A stretch of 64,000 nt of DNA, from contig NZ_LFBV01000001.1 of NCBI RefSeq assembly GCF_001905345.1, positions 631,321-695,320 of the forward strand, read 5' to 3'. Positions 44,147-53,396 of this stretch are shown here, piece by piece (positions within the stretch are counted from its first letter, which is position 1; each line of letters begins with the position of its first letter). The notes under the pieces were generated by a model that had not been told where the DNA came from, did not search any database, and saw only the letters and a list, made by a program, of their open reading frames with translations. The translations under genes and the position numbers were made by a program. This stretch comes from Streptomyces uncialis (GTDB lineage: Bacteria > Actinomycetota > Actinomycetes > Streptomycetales > Streptomycetaceae).

Positions 44147-46459
44147 ATGGCGCGTCGCGATACCGGAACACGTCCAGCCCCGGACCCCGAGGGGCCACAG
44201 GCCCTCGCGGACGAACGGGCCCACCATGAACGCTGCCGCGCCGCCCTCGCGGCGATGGCGGCGGGAGCACGGGAACACGTCGTCACGGCGGCGGACGTCT
44301 CCGCGTCCGGCGCCGACGCCGAGGTGCTCGGCCGGGCGCTGCGCACCAAGGCCCGCGACCTCGGCGAACTCCCCCCGGGCCCGCTCTTCTTCGGCCGCCT
44401 CGACTTCGCCGCCGCACCTGGTGACGAGGGGTCCGGCGACGAGCGGTCCGGGGCGGGTCCGGTCGCGGGCCGGGACGCCGACGCCGCGCCGCACGCCGGG
44501 CAGAGCTATCACATCGGACGGACCCGGATCACCGAGGAACCCACCGCCCCGCCCCTGGTCGTCGACTGGCGGGCACCCGTCTCAAGGGCCTTCTACCAGG
44601 CGGGCCCGCACGACCCCCGGGGCGTGGCGGTACGCCGCCGCTTCGGCTGGGCACCGGACAGCACGGGCGCGCCGCAGGACCTGACGGGCCTGGAGGACGA
44701 GTACCTGGGCCGGTCGGGTACGGGGGCGGGGCCGGGCGGTACGGAATCGGGTACGGAGTTGGGCCCCGGAACGGCGTCAGGTACAGGTACAGGTACGGGG
44801 TCGGGTACGGGTACGGACGTGGGTGTCGCCGGGGGGTTCCTCGCCGCCGAGATCCGGCGGCCCCGTACCGGACCGATGCGGGACATCGCCGCGACCATCC
44901 AGCCCGAACAGGACGACCTCGTCCGCTCCCCGCTCGGCACCTCCCTGTGCGTACAGGGCGCGCCGGGCACCGGGAAGACGGCGGTCGGGCTGCACCGCGC
45001 CGCGTATCTGCTGTACACCCACCCCCGGCGGATCAGCCGCTCCGGGCTCCTCGTGCTCGGCCCCAACCGGACCTTCCTGCGGTACATCGCGGAGGTGCTG
45101 CCCGCGCTCGGGGAGGGCGGCGTCGGACAGCTCACCGTCGAGGACCTGGTGGCCCGGCACCCGGTGACCGGGCACGACCCGGAGGCGACGGCCCTCGTCA
45201 AGCACGACGCCCGGATGGCCCGGGTGCTGCGCCGCGCCCTGTACGCGCGGGTGCGGCCGGAGGCGGTGGACGGCGCGGGGCTCACCGTCGCGGACGGCTC
45301 GTACCGCTGGCGGGTGCCCGCCGGGGAGCTGACCGCGATCGTGGCGGACGTCCTCGCGGAGGAACTCCCGTACGACACCGGCCGGGAGCGGGTCCGGGCC
45401 CGGGTCGCGGCCCGGGTCAGGGAGCTGGCGGAGCGGCGTTCGGGACCTCGCGGGGACGGCTGGCTGCGGCGGACCGCGCGGGCCCGGCCGATGGCCGCGT
45501 TCCTCGACGCGGTGTGGCCGAGGACGAGCCCGGAGGAGGTCCTCGCCGGACTGCTGTCCGGGCCGCAGGAGCGGGAGCGGGCGGCGGACGGTGTCCTCGG
45601 TCCGGCCGAACGGGCCGCGCTGGGCCGGGCCCGGCCCTTCACGGCCCGGTCGGCCCGCTGGTCCGCCGCGGATCTGGTCCTGCTGGACGAACTGGCCGGG
45701 CTCCTCGAACTCCCCGCCGGGCACGGTCACATCGTGGTGGACGAGGCGCAGGACCTGTCCCCGATGCAGTGCCGCGCGATCGGGCGCCGCGCCCCGCACG
45801 GCTCGCTGACCGTCCTCGGCGACCTCGCGCAGGGCACCACCCCCTGGGCCGCCCGGTCCTGGCCCGAACAGCTCGCGCACCTGGGCCGTCCGGACGCCCG
45901 GACCGTGGCCCTGACCACCGGATTCCGGGTCCCGGCCCAGGTGACGGCCCTCGCCAACCGCCTCCTCGCCCGGCTGGACGTGCCCGTGCCGCCCGGCCGT
46001 TCACTGCGCGAGGACGGTTCGCTGACGGTCCGGCGGGTCCCGGACGTGGTGGCCGCGACGGTCGCGGCGGTACGCGCGGCGCGAAACGGTACGGAGCGGC
46101 TGGGCGCCCCCGCCGGTCCGGCCGGTCCGGACATCCCCGCCGGTCCGGACGCCCCCGCGGGTGCGCTCGGTTCGGTCGGGGTGATCGCCGCGGACGCGGA
46201 CGTCCCCCGGCTGCGCGCGGCCCTGACCGCCGCCGGGCTCGCGCCCGCCGACCCGGCCGGTCCCGCCGCGCCGGGCGCCCCCGTCACCCTGCTGCCCGCG
46301 ACCCTGGCCAAGGGGCTGGAGTACGACCATGTGATCGCGGTGGAACCCGCCGCGATCGAGGAGGCGGAACCCCGGGGCGCCCACCGGCTGTACGTGGTGC
46401 TGACCCGGGCGGTCACCCGCCTGGAGATCCTGCACACGAGACCGCTGCCGTTCGGGTGA
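44147..46459 (+). CDS. HelD-like UvrD/Rep-superfamily ATPase (RNA polymerase-associated)
   Basis: This encodes 770 aa. The N-terminal region has LADERAHHERCRAALAAM, a short helical segment like the HelD secondary-channel arm; YHIGRTRIT and VVDWRAPVSRAFYQA mark the HelD family. Walker A GAPGTGKTA is at about 271-279, VVDEAQD at about 530-536, and late helicase motifs include TTGFRVPAQV and TLAKGLEYDHVIAVEP. HelD removes stalled RNA polymerase from DNA using ATP. A Gly/Thr-rich low-complexity stretch (about 192-226) is inserted before the ATPase. Unlike the gene at 58915 it has no rifamycin element nearby. Confidence 0.9.
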   Translation: MARRDTGTRPAPDPEGPQALADERAHHERCRAALAAMAAGAREHVVTAADVSASGADAEVLGRALRTKARDLGELPPGPLFFGRLDFAAAPGDEGSGDERSGAGPVAGRDADAAPHAGQSYHIGRTRITEEPTAPPLVVDWRAPVSRAFYQAGPHDPRGVAVRRRFGWAPDSTGAPQDLTGLEDEYLGRSGTGAGPGGTESGTELGPGTASGTGTGTGSGTGTDVGVAGGFLAAEIRRPRTGPMRDIAATIQPEQDDLVRSPLGTSLCVQGAPGTGKTAVGLHRAAYLLYTHPRRISRSGLLVLGPNRTFLRYIAEVLPALGEGGVGQLTVEDLVARHPVTGHDPEATALVKHDARMARVLRRALYARVRPEAVDGAGLTVADGSYRWRVPAGELTAIVADVLAEELPYDTGRERVRARVAARVRELAERRSGPRGDGWLRRTARARPMAAFLDAVWPRTSPEEVLAGLLSGPQERERAADGVLGPAERAALGRARPFTARSARWSAADLVLLDELAGLLELPAGHGHIVVDEAQDLSPMQCRAIGRRAPHGSLTVLGDLAQGTTPWAARSWPEQLAHLGRPDARTVALTTGFRVPAQVTALANRLLARLDVPVPPGRSLREDGSLTVRRVPDVVAATVAAVRAARNGTERLGAPAGPAGPDIPAGPDAPAGALGSVGVIAADADVPRLRAALTAAGLAPADPAGPAAPGAPVTLLPATLAKGLEYDHVIAVEPAAIEEAEPRGAHRLYVVLTRAVTRLEILHTRPLPFG

Positions 46460-46590
46460 CCGGTGACCGGTGGCGGGTGGCGGATGACCGGTGGCGGGCG
46501 ACCGTGTGGCGGGCGACCGTGTGGCGGTGCCCGGCACCCGCGCGGACGCGCATACGTCCGGACGGGCACCGGGCACCGGGCACCGGAAGG
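46458..46590. repeat. Short tandem repeats between HelD paralogue and lpdA
   Basis: Imperfect repeats of GACCGGTGGCGGG, GCGACCGTGTGGCG and GGGCACC lie between two convergent genes; the GTGCCCGG and CCGGGCAC arms could form a hairpin and act in termination. Confidence 0.55.
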
Positions 46591-46635
46591 CGACGGAGTG
46601 ACGACGGAATACGGAGTACGGAACGTGCGGCGGGC

Positions 46636-48048
46636 TCAGAAATTGATCATGTGACCCGCGAGGCCGTGCACCGCTTCCTTGACCGCCTCACCGAGCGTCG
46701 GGTGCGCGTGGACGTTCCGCGCGACCTCGTGCACCGTGAGGTCCCACTGCTGGGCCAGGGTCAGCTCGGGCAGCAGCTCCGTGACATCGGGTCCCACGAG
46801 GTGACCGCCCAGCAGCTCCCCGTACTTGGCGTCGCTGATGAGCTTCACGAAACCGACGGTGTCCCCGAGGCCGTGCGACTTCCCGTTCGCGGTGAACGGG
46901 AACTTCGCCACCTTCACGTCGTACCCCAGCTCCCGGGCCTGCGCCTCGGTGTAACCGAAGCTCGCGACCTGCGGCTGGCAGTACGTGGCACGCGGGATCA
47001 TCACATAGTCGAGCTCCATCGTCTCGGCGTCCGCGATGGTCTCGGCGGCGATGACGCCCATCGACTCGGCGGCGTGCGCCAGCATCAGCTTCGCGGTCAC
47101 GTCACCGATGGCGAAGATGTGCGGGACGGAGGTCCGGCAGCGCCCGTCCACATCGATCGCGCCGCGCTCGGTGACCCGTACCCCGGCGGCGTCGAGGCCG
47201 TACCCGGTGACGTTCGGCTGGAAGCCGATCGCCTGGAGCACCTTGTCGGCGGTGAGCACCTGCTGCGCGCCGTCCTTGCCGGTGACCGTGACCCGTACCT
47301 GCGGGCCCGACTCGTCGATGGAGTCGACCCGGGTCGAGGTCAGCACGTCGATACCCAGCTTGCGGTACTGACGGGCCAGTTCGGCGGAGACGTCCGCGTC
47401 CTCCAGCGGGGCGATCCGGTCCAGGAACTCGACGATCGTGACCTTCACGCCGTAGTTGTGCAGGACGTACGCGAACTCCACCCCGATCGCGCCGGCACCG
47501 GCGATCACGATGGACTGCGGTACGTCCTCCGCGAGGATCTGCTCCTCGTACGTGACGACGCGTTCGGTGCGACGGGTGCCGGGCAGCAGCTTCGGGGTGG
47601 CGCCCGTCGCGATGACACAGTTCTCGAAGGTGAGGGTGCGGGTGCCGCCGTCGGCGGTGGCGACCTGGAGGGTGTGCGGGTCGGTGAAGGTGCCGCGTCC
47701 GTCGATCTCGGTGATCGCGTTCTTCTTCATCAGATAGTGGACGCCCTTGACCCGGCCGTCCGCGACCCGCCGGCTGCGCCGGTACGCCTCCCCGTAGTCG
47801 AATGACACCGTGCCGTCGACCTTGATGCCGAAGGTCTTGGACTCATGGGTGAAGATGTGCGCGAGTTCGGCGTTGCGCAGCAGGGCCTTGGTGGGGATGC
47901 AGCCGACGTTCAGACAGACGCCGCCCCAGTACTTCTCCTCGACGACCGCGACCTTCTTGCCGAGCTGGGCGGCCCGGATGGCGGCGACGTACCCGCCCGG
48001 TCCCGCACCCAGGACGACGACATCGAAACGGTCTTCTTCCGTGGCCAT
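46636..48048 (-). CDS. lpdA: Dihydrolipoyl dehydrogenase (E3)
   Basis: This encodes 470 aa from ATG 48048, with AGGAG six bases upstream. FAD-binding [20 protein letters not shown], the redox disulfide Cys45/Cys50 in [15 protein letters not shown], the NAD-binding [26 protein letters not shown] and the C-terminal catalytic His449/Glu454 (HAHPTLGEA) are all present. It reoxidises dihydrolipoamide in pyruvate or 2-oxo acid dehydrogenase complexes with NAD. No E1 or E2 gene is nearby, so it works with partners encoded elsewhere. Confidence 0.96.
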   Translation of the reverse strand: MATEEDRFDVVVLGAGPGGYVAAIRAAQLGKKVAVVEEKYWGGVCLNVGCIPTKALLRNAELAHIFTHESKTFGIKVDGTVSFDYGEAYRRSRRVADGRVKGVHYLMKKNAITEIDGRGTFTDPHTLQVATADGGTRTLTFENCVIATGATPKLLPGTRRTERVVTYEEQILAEDVPQSIVIAGAGAIGVEFAYVLHNYGVKVTIVEFLDRIAPLEDADVSAELARQYRKLGIDVLTSTRVDSIDESGPQVRVTVTGKDGAQQVLTADKVLQAIGFQPNVTGYGLDAAGVRVTERGAIDVDGRCRTSVPHIFAIGDVTAKLMLAHAAESMGVIAAETIADAETMELDYVMIPRATYCQPQVASFGYTEAQARELGYDVKVAKFPFTANGKSHGLGDTVGFVKLISDAKYGELLGGHLVGPDVTELLPELTLAQQWDLTVHEVARNVHAHPTLGEAVKEAVHGLAGHMINF

Positions 48049-48166
48049 GGAGTACTCCTGCCTGGTGATGGCTGTACTCCCCGATGGTCGCACCACAGCG
48101 GCGGTCCGCCGCCCGGGGCCACCCCTTCGGAGCCCCTCTTCCCGCCGACCGGGGAGGAAGGGCCGG

Positions 48167-48724
48167 TCAGCCGGTGATGTCGAGGGCCGTCCCGTACAGC
48201 CGGGAGACGCGGAGCCGGACCACCACCCGGCGGTCCGTCACCGCCTGGGCGAGGAAGGCGGCCTCGTCGGCGGGGTCGGGGAACCCGGGGGTCAACGCCA
48301 GCAGTTCCCGTCCGACGGTGTCCCCGGGTACGGCCGTCGGCTCCGACACCTCGGCAAGCCCCTCGGCCACCGCGAACGACCACACGTCCGGCCCCTGGAC
48401 GTGCAGTGACGCGTGCGGATCACGCCGCAGCTGCCGTGCCTTGAGCCGTTCGGCGGTGGTGGAGACCCGGACGGTCCGCTCAGCGGGGTCCCAGTCGTAC
48501 AGGACCGTCGACAGGTGCGGGTGTCCGGTGGACCGGACCGCGGCGAGGGTCCCGAACCGCCCGGCGGCCAGCAGCGCGGTCGCGTCGGCGTCGGTGAGCG
48601 GCCGGGGCGCGGGCCCGGCGGGGGAGGACCCGGCGGCGTCGCCGGGGCCATCGGCGGTTGCTCCGAGGTTCGTGGCTTCGATGGCGGCGGTGGGACCGGT
48701 GGCGGGGGTGGGCTCGGCGCTCAT
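48167..48724 (-). CDS. Pyridoxamine-5'-phosphate-oxidase-fold, F420/FMN-dependent oxidoreductase
   Basis: This encodes 185 aa. After a variable 40-residue Ala/Pro/Thr leader, the split-barrel fold reads [55 protein letters not shown] and [13 protein letters not shown] (given here as family blocks). This pattern fits PPOX-class enzymes that use F420 or FMN in actinobacteria; the substrate is unknown. GAGGAGACC precedes the ATG on the minus strand. An inverted repeat 137 bp upstream may control it. Confidence 0.87.
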   Translation of the reverse strand: MSAEPTPATGPTAAIEATNLGATADGPGDAAGSSPAGPAPRPLTDADATALLAAGRFGTLAAVRSTGHPHLSTVLYDWDPAERTVRVSTTAERLKARQLRRDPHASLHVQGPDVWSFAVAEGLAEVSEPTAVPGDTVGRELLALTPGFPDPADEAAFLAQAVTDRRVVVRLRVSRLYGTALDITG

Positions 48725-48860
48725 GGTCGCTGGTCTCCTCGGTGCGTTCGGGGGACTGGTGACGGGTGACCGGATCAGGTGGCTGTTCGGGGATGCCGTG
48801 GTGACGTCGGCGCGTCCGGGGTGGACGGCGCCGGATACGACGACGAGATCGACCGTAGCA

Positions 48861-48882
48861 GATAGTTCCGTTGCAGACTATC
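48861..48882. promoter_or_regulatory. Inverted repeat GATAGT-N10-ACTATC, possible operator
   Basis: Arms at 48861-48866 and 48877-48882, in AT-rich DNA about 137 bp upstream of the oxidoreductase gene and after the end of the convergent-side phosphatase gene. The regulator is unknown. Confidence 0.5.
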
Positions 48883-48946
48883 GACTGCGGGCGCAGTCCT
48901 CGTTCCGGCTCCGCCCACCCGCCCCGCAGCGGCAACTGGGCCGTCG

Positions 48947-49588
48947 TCACCCGGCCTTGCCGGAGTCGAGATGGCGGATGTCCCCGAGGCTGACGAGCTG
49001 GCGGTTGTGGAAGAAGTCGTCCTCGCGCAGTGTGGTGACGCTGCCGGAGGGCGCCCGGAAGTTCGCGTAACCGGCCGACTCGATCGGCATCTTGATCCAT
49101 GCCGCCACGACGCACGTCAGGGAGCCGCCGTGCGTCACGACGATCTGGTGTTCGCAAGGGCTCCGCAGGATGTCGTCCATGGCCGCGTAGATACGCCGCG
49201 CCCACACCGCCTTGGTCTCCGCGCCCGGTACGCCCTCGTCGTGGTCCATCCGTTCCCCGACGGCCGGCGGAGGGACGAAGCGCTGGTCGAGCCACTCCTG
49301 CGGCCTTCCCTCCGCCTCGCCGTAGGACTTCTCCCGCAGCCTGCGATCCACGACCGGCCGCACACCGAACAACCCGGCCACCTCGTCCGCCGTCCGCAGG
49401 GTGCGCCGCAGATCCGAGGAGAACAGCTCCACGTCGGCGCCGTCCGGCACCTGGGCCCGCAGCGCCCGCGCGATGGAGACCGCCGCCCGGACCCCGCCGG
49501 CCGTCAGCTCCGAGTCATGCCACCCCCCGACGACCCGCTCGACATGGTGCGTCGCTTCCGGATGGGTGACGACGTAGAGAGTGCGCAT
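48947..49588 (-). CDS. Histidine-phosphatase-fold protein with altered RHG motif
   Basis: This encodes 213 aa from ATG 49588, 11 bases after AGGAGG. The fold is that of phosphoglycerate mutases: [13 protein letters not shown] at the N-terminus, [34 protein letters not shown], and [17 protein letters not shown] near the end. The usual RHG catalytic triplet is THP here, so the phosphate-binding arginine is lost at this place while the histidine and the second His (VVTHGG) remain. Activity is therefore uncertain. Confidence 0.87.
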   Translation of the reverse strand: MRTLYVVTHPEATHHVERVVGGWHDSELTAGGVRAAVSIARALRAQVPDGADVELFSSDLRRTLRTADEVAGLFGVRPVVDRRLREKSYGEAEGRPQEWLDQRFVPPPAVGERMDHDEGVPGAETKAVWARRIYAAMDDILRSPCEHQIVVTHGGSLTCVVAAWIKMPIESAGYANFRAPSGSVTTLREDDFFHNRQLVSLGDIRHLDSGKAG

Positions 49589-49689
49589 GGGTGGGGTGTC
49601 CTCCTGTAGGGGCCGTCCTGCCTGGCCGGTCGCAGTCCGCAACTATGCGGACGAACTTTCAAATCCATCAAGCGAGTTCTTCGCCCCCC

Positions 49690-50240
49690 GCCCAGTACAG
49701 GAAGCCCAGCACAGCAACAAGTGCGCTGAGCACCGCGTACCCGGGGGGCGCGTGGAACTGCGCGAGCGACCAGGACAGACCCGCAGCCGGACGGGGACGG
49801 CGGGAGGCGCAACCTCAGGGGCGCGGGGAACTGCGCACCCCACGAGCGACGGCACAGGAACAAGTCCGCCGAGCACAGGCAACCCAGGGGCGCGGGGAAC
49901 TGCGCAAACCCACGAGCGACCCGCACGGGAACAAGTGCGCCGAGCACAGCGAACCCAGGGCCTGCGGCCGGACGGGGACGGCGGGAGGCGCAACCTCAGG
50001 GGCGCGTGGAACTGCGCACCCCACGAGCGACGGCACAGGAACAAGTCCGCCGAGCACAGCGAACCCAGGGCCCGCAGCCGGACGGGGACGGCGGGAGGCG
50101 CAACCTCAGGGGCGCGGGGAACTGCGCAAACCCACGAGCGACCCGCACGGGAACAAGTGCGCCCAGCACAGCGAACCCAGGGCCCGCAGGCACAGGCGAC
50201 CTGCACGGGGCCAGGCGACCCCGGCACTGAGAAGCCGCCC
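49690..50240. repeat. Intergenic repeat region 4, tandem GCGGGGAACTGCGC units
   Basis: Five copies of a GGGGCGCG(G/T)GGAACTGCGC motif (near 49743, 49818, 49887, 49999 and 50109) lie in longer units starting GCCGGACGGGGACGGCGGGA at about 49786, 49966 and 50077, with CCACGAGCGAC and AACAAGT blocks between. All motifs point the same way, and the long core seen in regions 1-3 is absent. No gene is present in this 659-bp gap. Confidence 0.85.
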
Positions 50241-50247
50241 GCAAGGG

Positions 50248-50736
50248 CTACCGCTTACGCTGCCGGGCACGCCGCACAGGCGCCGGCCCCTCGACGGGCA
50301 CCGCGAGCGGCCCGTCGACCAATCGCAGCAACGCCCGCGTAAGGACTTCGCGTTCCCCCTCGGGAAGCACACCCAGCACGTCACGGTGCACCCGGTCCGC
50401 GATCTCCTGACTGCGCCGGGCCATCGTCGCGCCCTCGTCGGTGACGGCGATGATCCGGGCCCGGCGGTCGGTCCGGGACGGCCGCCGTTCCGCGAGCCCG
50501 GCTTCCTCCAGGGCGTCGACCGTGACGACCATGGTCGTCTTGTCCATGTCGCCGATCTCGGCGAGCTGGATCTGGGTGCGCTCCTCCTCCAGGGCGTGGA
50601 CGAGCACACAGTGCATCCGCGCGGTGAGTCCGATCTCCGAGAGGGCGGCGGCCATCCGGGTCCGCAGGACGTGACTGGTGTGGTCGAGGAGGAAGGAGAG
50701 GTCGGGTTCGACGCGGGTGGGCGCGGTAGCGGTCAT
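50248..50736 (-). CDS. MarR-family regulator
   Basis: This encodes 162 aa from ATG 50736. The winged helix shows LTARMHCVLVHALEEERTQIQLAEIGDMDKTTMVVTVDALEEAGL and the wing RRPSRTDRRARIIAVTDEG (MarR pattern, given as blocks). The C-terminus ends in a basic RRARQRKR. It may regulate itself or distant genes; no obvious target operon is adjacent. Confidence 0.92.
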   Translation of the reverse strand: MTATAPTRVEPDLSFLLDHTSHVLRTRMAAALSEIGLTARMHCVLVHALEEERTQIQLAEIGDMDKTTMVVTVDALEEAGLAERRPSRTDRRARIIAVTDEGATMARRSQEIADRVHRDVLGVLPEGEREVLTRALLRLVDGPLAVPVEGPAPVRRARQRKR

Positions 50737-50891
50737 CCGTCCAGGGTAGCGGTGTTCGTCCCGTGACGGATTATCCGCGAGGCATCGCATTTCGTGTCGC
50801 AGCCCCGGGCCCCGGCCGGGCGTTCACGGTCACCACCGCCCACCGTCAGCCCCGAGCCCCGACCCGTTGCCGCCCGGGGCGCGGGAGCCTT

Positions 50892-52220
50892 TCACACTTG
50901 GCCTCTGGTGGCCTGCAAGGCGCGCTCCCGCACTTCACGCGCTGTCGGGTTGGCGCGATACGGCGAAAGTAGCTGCGCGATTGCGGCGACGTGACGGTCA
51001 ACCCTGCCCGAGTGGATTTTCGGATACTCGTCAAGAACATGCGCCCAGGTGTTGCAGGCCAGCTCCACGTGCCCAAGTTCAAGCTGCCGTTCGGCCAGAA
51101 TGGAACTGAAACGTAAAGCGGACCTACGGGTGTCCGTCGGTGTCCGCAAGCGAAAATGCAGCTTCAGCGAGTCGACGCTTCCGGCAACATCGCCGAGCGC
51201 GTACCGAACCTGTGACACGTGATAGGCCAAAACAGCCGGGTCGTAGTTTCCGAGATTCTGCGAGGTGCTCTCGGCCTGATCCATGGCCCGCTCCGCTTCC
51301 CGCAGGCTCCGCAGTGCGGCACTCCGGTCTCCCGCGACAGCAAGGGAATGCGCCTGCTGCCCGCCCATGAATGCCCGCATGCGCGGTCCCGATTCCGGCG
51401 CGGTGGCAGCAGCGGCGTCCGCGAGACGTACCGCCATGGCGCCGTGGCCGAGGTCCACCGCCTGAACCGAGACCCCCCGGAGCACACGGCAGTACGTCAG
51501 CCGGTCGCCGCTTCCTCCTGCCAACTCCAACCCTTTGACGTAGTAGCGCTGAGCGATCCCATGCATTCCTTCGTCCACGGCCATCCAGCCGGTCAGGAAG
51601 CAGAGGGAAGCGGCAGCGGACATCATGGCTTCGCGTGTCTCCACTGCCCCATCGGTAAGGAGGAGAGGTGCGACGGTTTGGGCTATGAATGTCGCGGCCA
51701 AGGGTCTTGTGTGTCGGCCACCGAACTCGTCGTACGTATCGGAAAGCTGAGCTGTCATGCGCTTGACCAGCTCAACATCGGAGATCCCCACCCGGCGTGC
51801 CGACCCGGTTTGAACCGCTTCCATTCTTCCCATGACGTCGGGCCAACCGGGGATATTGAGCGCAACGGAGAAGATGCCTGCCCCGATAAGGTTGCGTCGC
51901 TCCATGTCCTGTCTCCCTAGGTCAATCAACTCTTCCACGATGGAACAACTGGTTGAAGCGTGGGCAGGGGAAGGGAAGCCCGCTTCGGCGGGTGTGATCG
52001 GACGGCCTAACTTGCGCGAGAGCGCCTCACAGATCCTTGGGCGCACGTCTTCCATGGGGGTTACGCCCTTCCGCCAGTAGTGGACGGTGGACTCCCCGAA
52101 GGTCGTCGGCGTTCCGCGCTCGGTTCCGATCAGGTTGACGGCGCGGGCGAACTGCCCCTGAGTCCAACCGGCTTCCTTGTGCAATCGATTCAGGTGGATG
52201 TTGGGCTTCCGTGTCCCCAC
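50892..52220 (-). CDS. XRE-type regulator with TPR-like domain, contains a TTA codon (WhiJ-like cluster)
   Basis: This encodes 442 aa from GTG 52220, with GAGGAG four bases upstream. The HTH is at about 8-60 (HLNRLHKEAGWTQGQFARAV, FGESTVHYWRKGVTP). The long C-terminal region has tetratricopeptide character (MMSAAASLCFLTGWMAVDEG, ALRSLREAERAMDQAE, ELGHVELACNTWAHVL). Codon 71 is TTA (52008-52010), so it should be bldA-dependent. Divergent from four small genes, one with a DUF397 domain, an arrangement like S. coelicolor whiJ and its relatives, which act in development. Confidence 0.87.
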   Translation of the reverse strand: MGTRKPNIHLNRLHKEAGWTQGQFARAVNLIGTERGTPTTFGESTVHYWRKGVTPMEDVRPRICEALSRKLGRPITPAEAGFPSPAHASTSCSIVEELIDLGRQDMERRNLIGAGIFSVALNIPGWPDVMGRMEAVQTGSARRVGISDVELVKRMTAQLSDTYDEFGGRHTRPLAATFIAQTVAPLLLTDGAVETREAMMSAAASLCFLTGWMAVDEGMHGIAQRYYVKGLELAGGSGDRLTYCRVLRGVSVQAVDLGHGAMAVRLADAAAATAPESGPRMRAFMGGQQAHSLAVAGDRSAALRSLREAERAMDQAESTSQNLGNYDPAVLAYHVSQVRYALGDVAGSVDSLKLHFRLRTPTDTRRSALRFSSILAERQLELGHVELACNTWAHVLDEYPKIHSGRVDRHVAAIAQLLSPYRANPTAREVRERALQATRGQV

Positions 52221-52365
52221 AGGTCTCCTCGGGCGGGCTGAAGTCCCGTTCAAGCCTTTCAAGTTTTGCTGCCGTCTCCACGGTACCGCTGTACGTAGTC
52301 AAGGAGTTGCCTAGAGCGAGCGCAGAGCAGTGTGCGGACGCGAGCGAAGGGAAGAGACGGCAGCC

Positions 52366-52617
52366 ATGCCCGATGACTCTGAACGCCAGGTCAACCTGGG
52401 TGACCTGGCGTACGACGCCCGCAAGGGCCGCCTTGGGGTGGTCATGGATCTGGACACGGGAACAGGCGCGGGGCGCTGCTGCCTCCGTCCGCCCCGGGGC
52501 GGTGTCGAGTGGAGCGCGTCGTATGCGGACGTGCGTCCGGCCACCGTGGCGGACCAGCTCCGCCCCGCTCTCACCGAAGTGAATGCGCGTAGTCGAGGGG
52601 GTCAGGCATGGGGTTGA
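52366..52617 (+). CDS. Small protein of the WhiJ-like cluster
   Basis: This encodes 83 aa. It begins the plus-strand set facing the XRE/TPR gene, 145 bp away. The middle reads VNLGDLAYDARKGRLGVVMD and CCLRPPRGGVEWSASYADVRP; no known domain. GAAGGGAAGAGA lies upstream of the ATG. Its stop overlaps the start of the next gene by about 10 bp, which supports both. Confidence 0.75.
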   Translation: MPDDSERQVNLGDLAYDARKGRLGVVMDLDTGTGAGRCCLRPPRGGVEWSASYADVRPATVADQLRPALTEVNARSRGGQAWG

Positions 52618-53096
52618 CCGGGTTGCTCCGCCAAGGCTCGCGGCCACTGATATGCGGAGCCGTTCAGCTGCTGCCCCCGGCCCTGGTTCTCGACGCATTG
52701 ACCGCGGCTCTCGTTGACGACGATGAGATCGAAGTGACGACGGATCTCCACTGCGAGATTGAACAAGACCACGTGGGCCTGCACGCCGCAGCCGTCCGGC
52801 TGCTCAACAACTCCCCGCCCAGGACCGTATGGACCCAGTGGGTGGACTGGCGCGACCCGGAAGTCGTCGTCGTCCTGCCGGATTGCCCAGAAGTAAACGG
52901 CGGGCCACCCGGCAAGGACGACCGCTGCACCCTGTTCGCCAGCCACCCGGGAACATGCTCCTTCGACCTGGTCGACCCGGAGCACGAGGAGTTCCTGGCA
53001 GCCAATCCCGCGTACCGGCATTTGTTCGAACGGGAGCGGCCACAGGGAGCCGTCACGGACCTGCGCCCTCGCCCCGAGGACTCCCCGGCCGACTGA
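52608..53096 (+). CDS. Small Cys/His protein of the WhiJ-like cluster (C-x-LF-x2-HPG-x-C family)
   Basis: This encodes 162 aa. The middle contains CEIEQDHVGLHAAAVRLL, VWTQWVDW and a DCPEVNGGPPGKDDRCTLF-x2-HPGTCSF block that lines up with the 114-aa protein at 35088-35432, so the two are homologues in two separate regulator clusters. Cys/His spacing suggests metal binding. It overlaps the preceding gene. Function unknown. Confidence 0.78.
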   Translation: MGLTGLLRQGSRPLICGAVQLLPPALVLDALTAALVDDDEIEVTTDLHCEIEQDHVGLHAAAVRLLNNSPPRTVWTQWVDWRDPEVVVVLPDCPEVNGGPPGKDDRCTLFASHPGTCSFDLVDPEHEEFLAANPAYRHLFERERPQGAVTDLRPRPEDSPAD

Positions 53097-53177
53097 TCCC
53101 GCATACGGACAGCCCGCCGGGGTGGCAACACCGCTGCGGGGAACGACTCCCCGCATCACATGGAAAGGATCAGCATT

Positions 53178-53387
53178 GTGACCGCAGTTCCCGAATTCGA
53201 GTTCCGCACCGCAACCGCGTGCACCCTCCAGAACAGCGACCCACGCTGTGTCGAGGTGGCGACCAACGTCCCGGGCCGTGTGATCGTACGCAACTCCGTC
53301 ACCGGCGCCACGGTCGAGTTCACCGCCGGGGAATGGACCGCCTTCCTGGCGAGTGCGAAGCTGGGGGAGTTCGACCTCTCAGCCTAG
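53178..53387 (+). CDS. DUF397-domain protein
   Basis: This encodes 69 aa from GTG 53178, with AAAGGA upstream. The single DUF397 domain reads CVEVATNVPGRVIVRNSVTG and FTAGEWTAFLASAKLGEFDL. DUF397 proteins are small partners of XRE regulators in Streptomyces (the whiJ, bldB/abaA type loci) and modulate them by a mechanism that is only partly known. Here it lies in the divergent gene set of the XRE/TPR gene at 50892. Confidence 0.88.
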   Translation: MTAVPEFEFRTATACTLQNSDPRCVEVATNVPGRVIVRNSVTGATVEFTAGEWTAFLASAKLGEFDLSA

Positions 53388-53396
53388 GGAGTGCCC

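Noticed and set aside
49690-50240. CRISPR-like array
   Set aside because: Repeat spacing is irregular, the intervening sequences are themselves repeated, and no cas gene is near.
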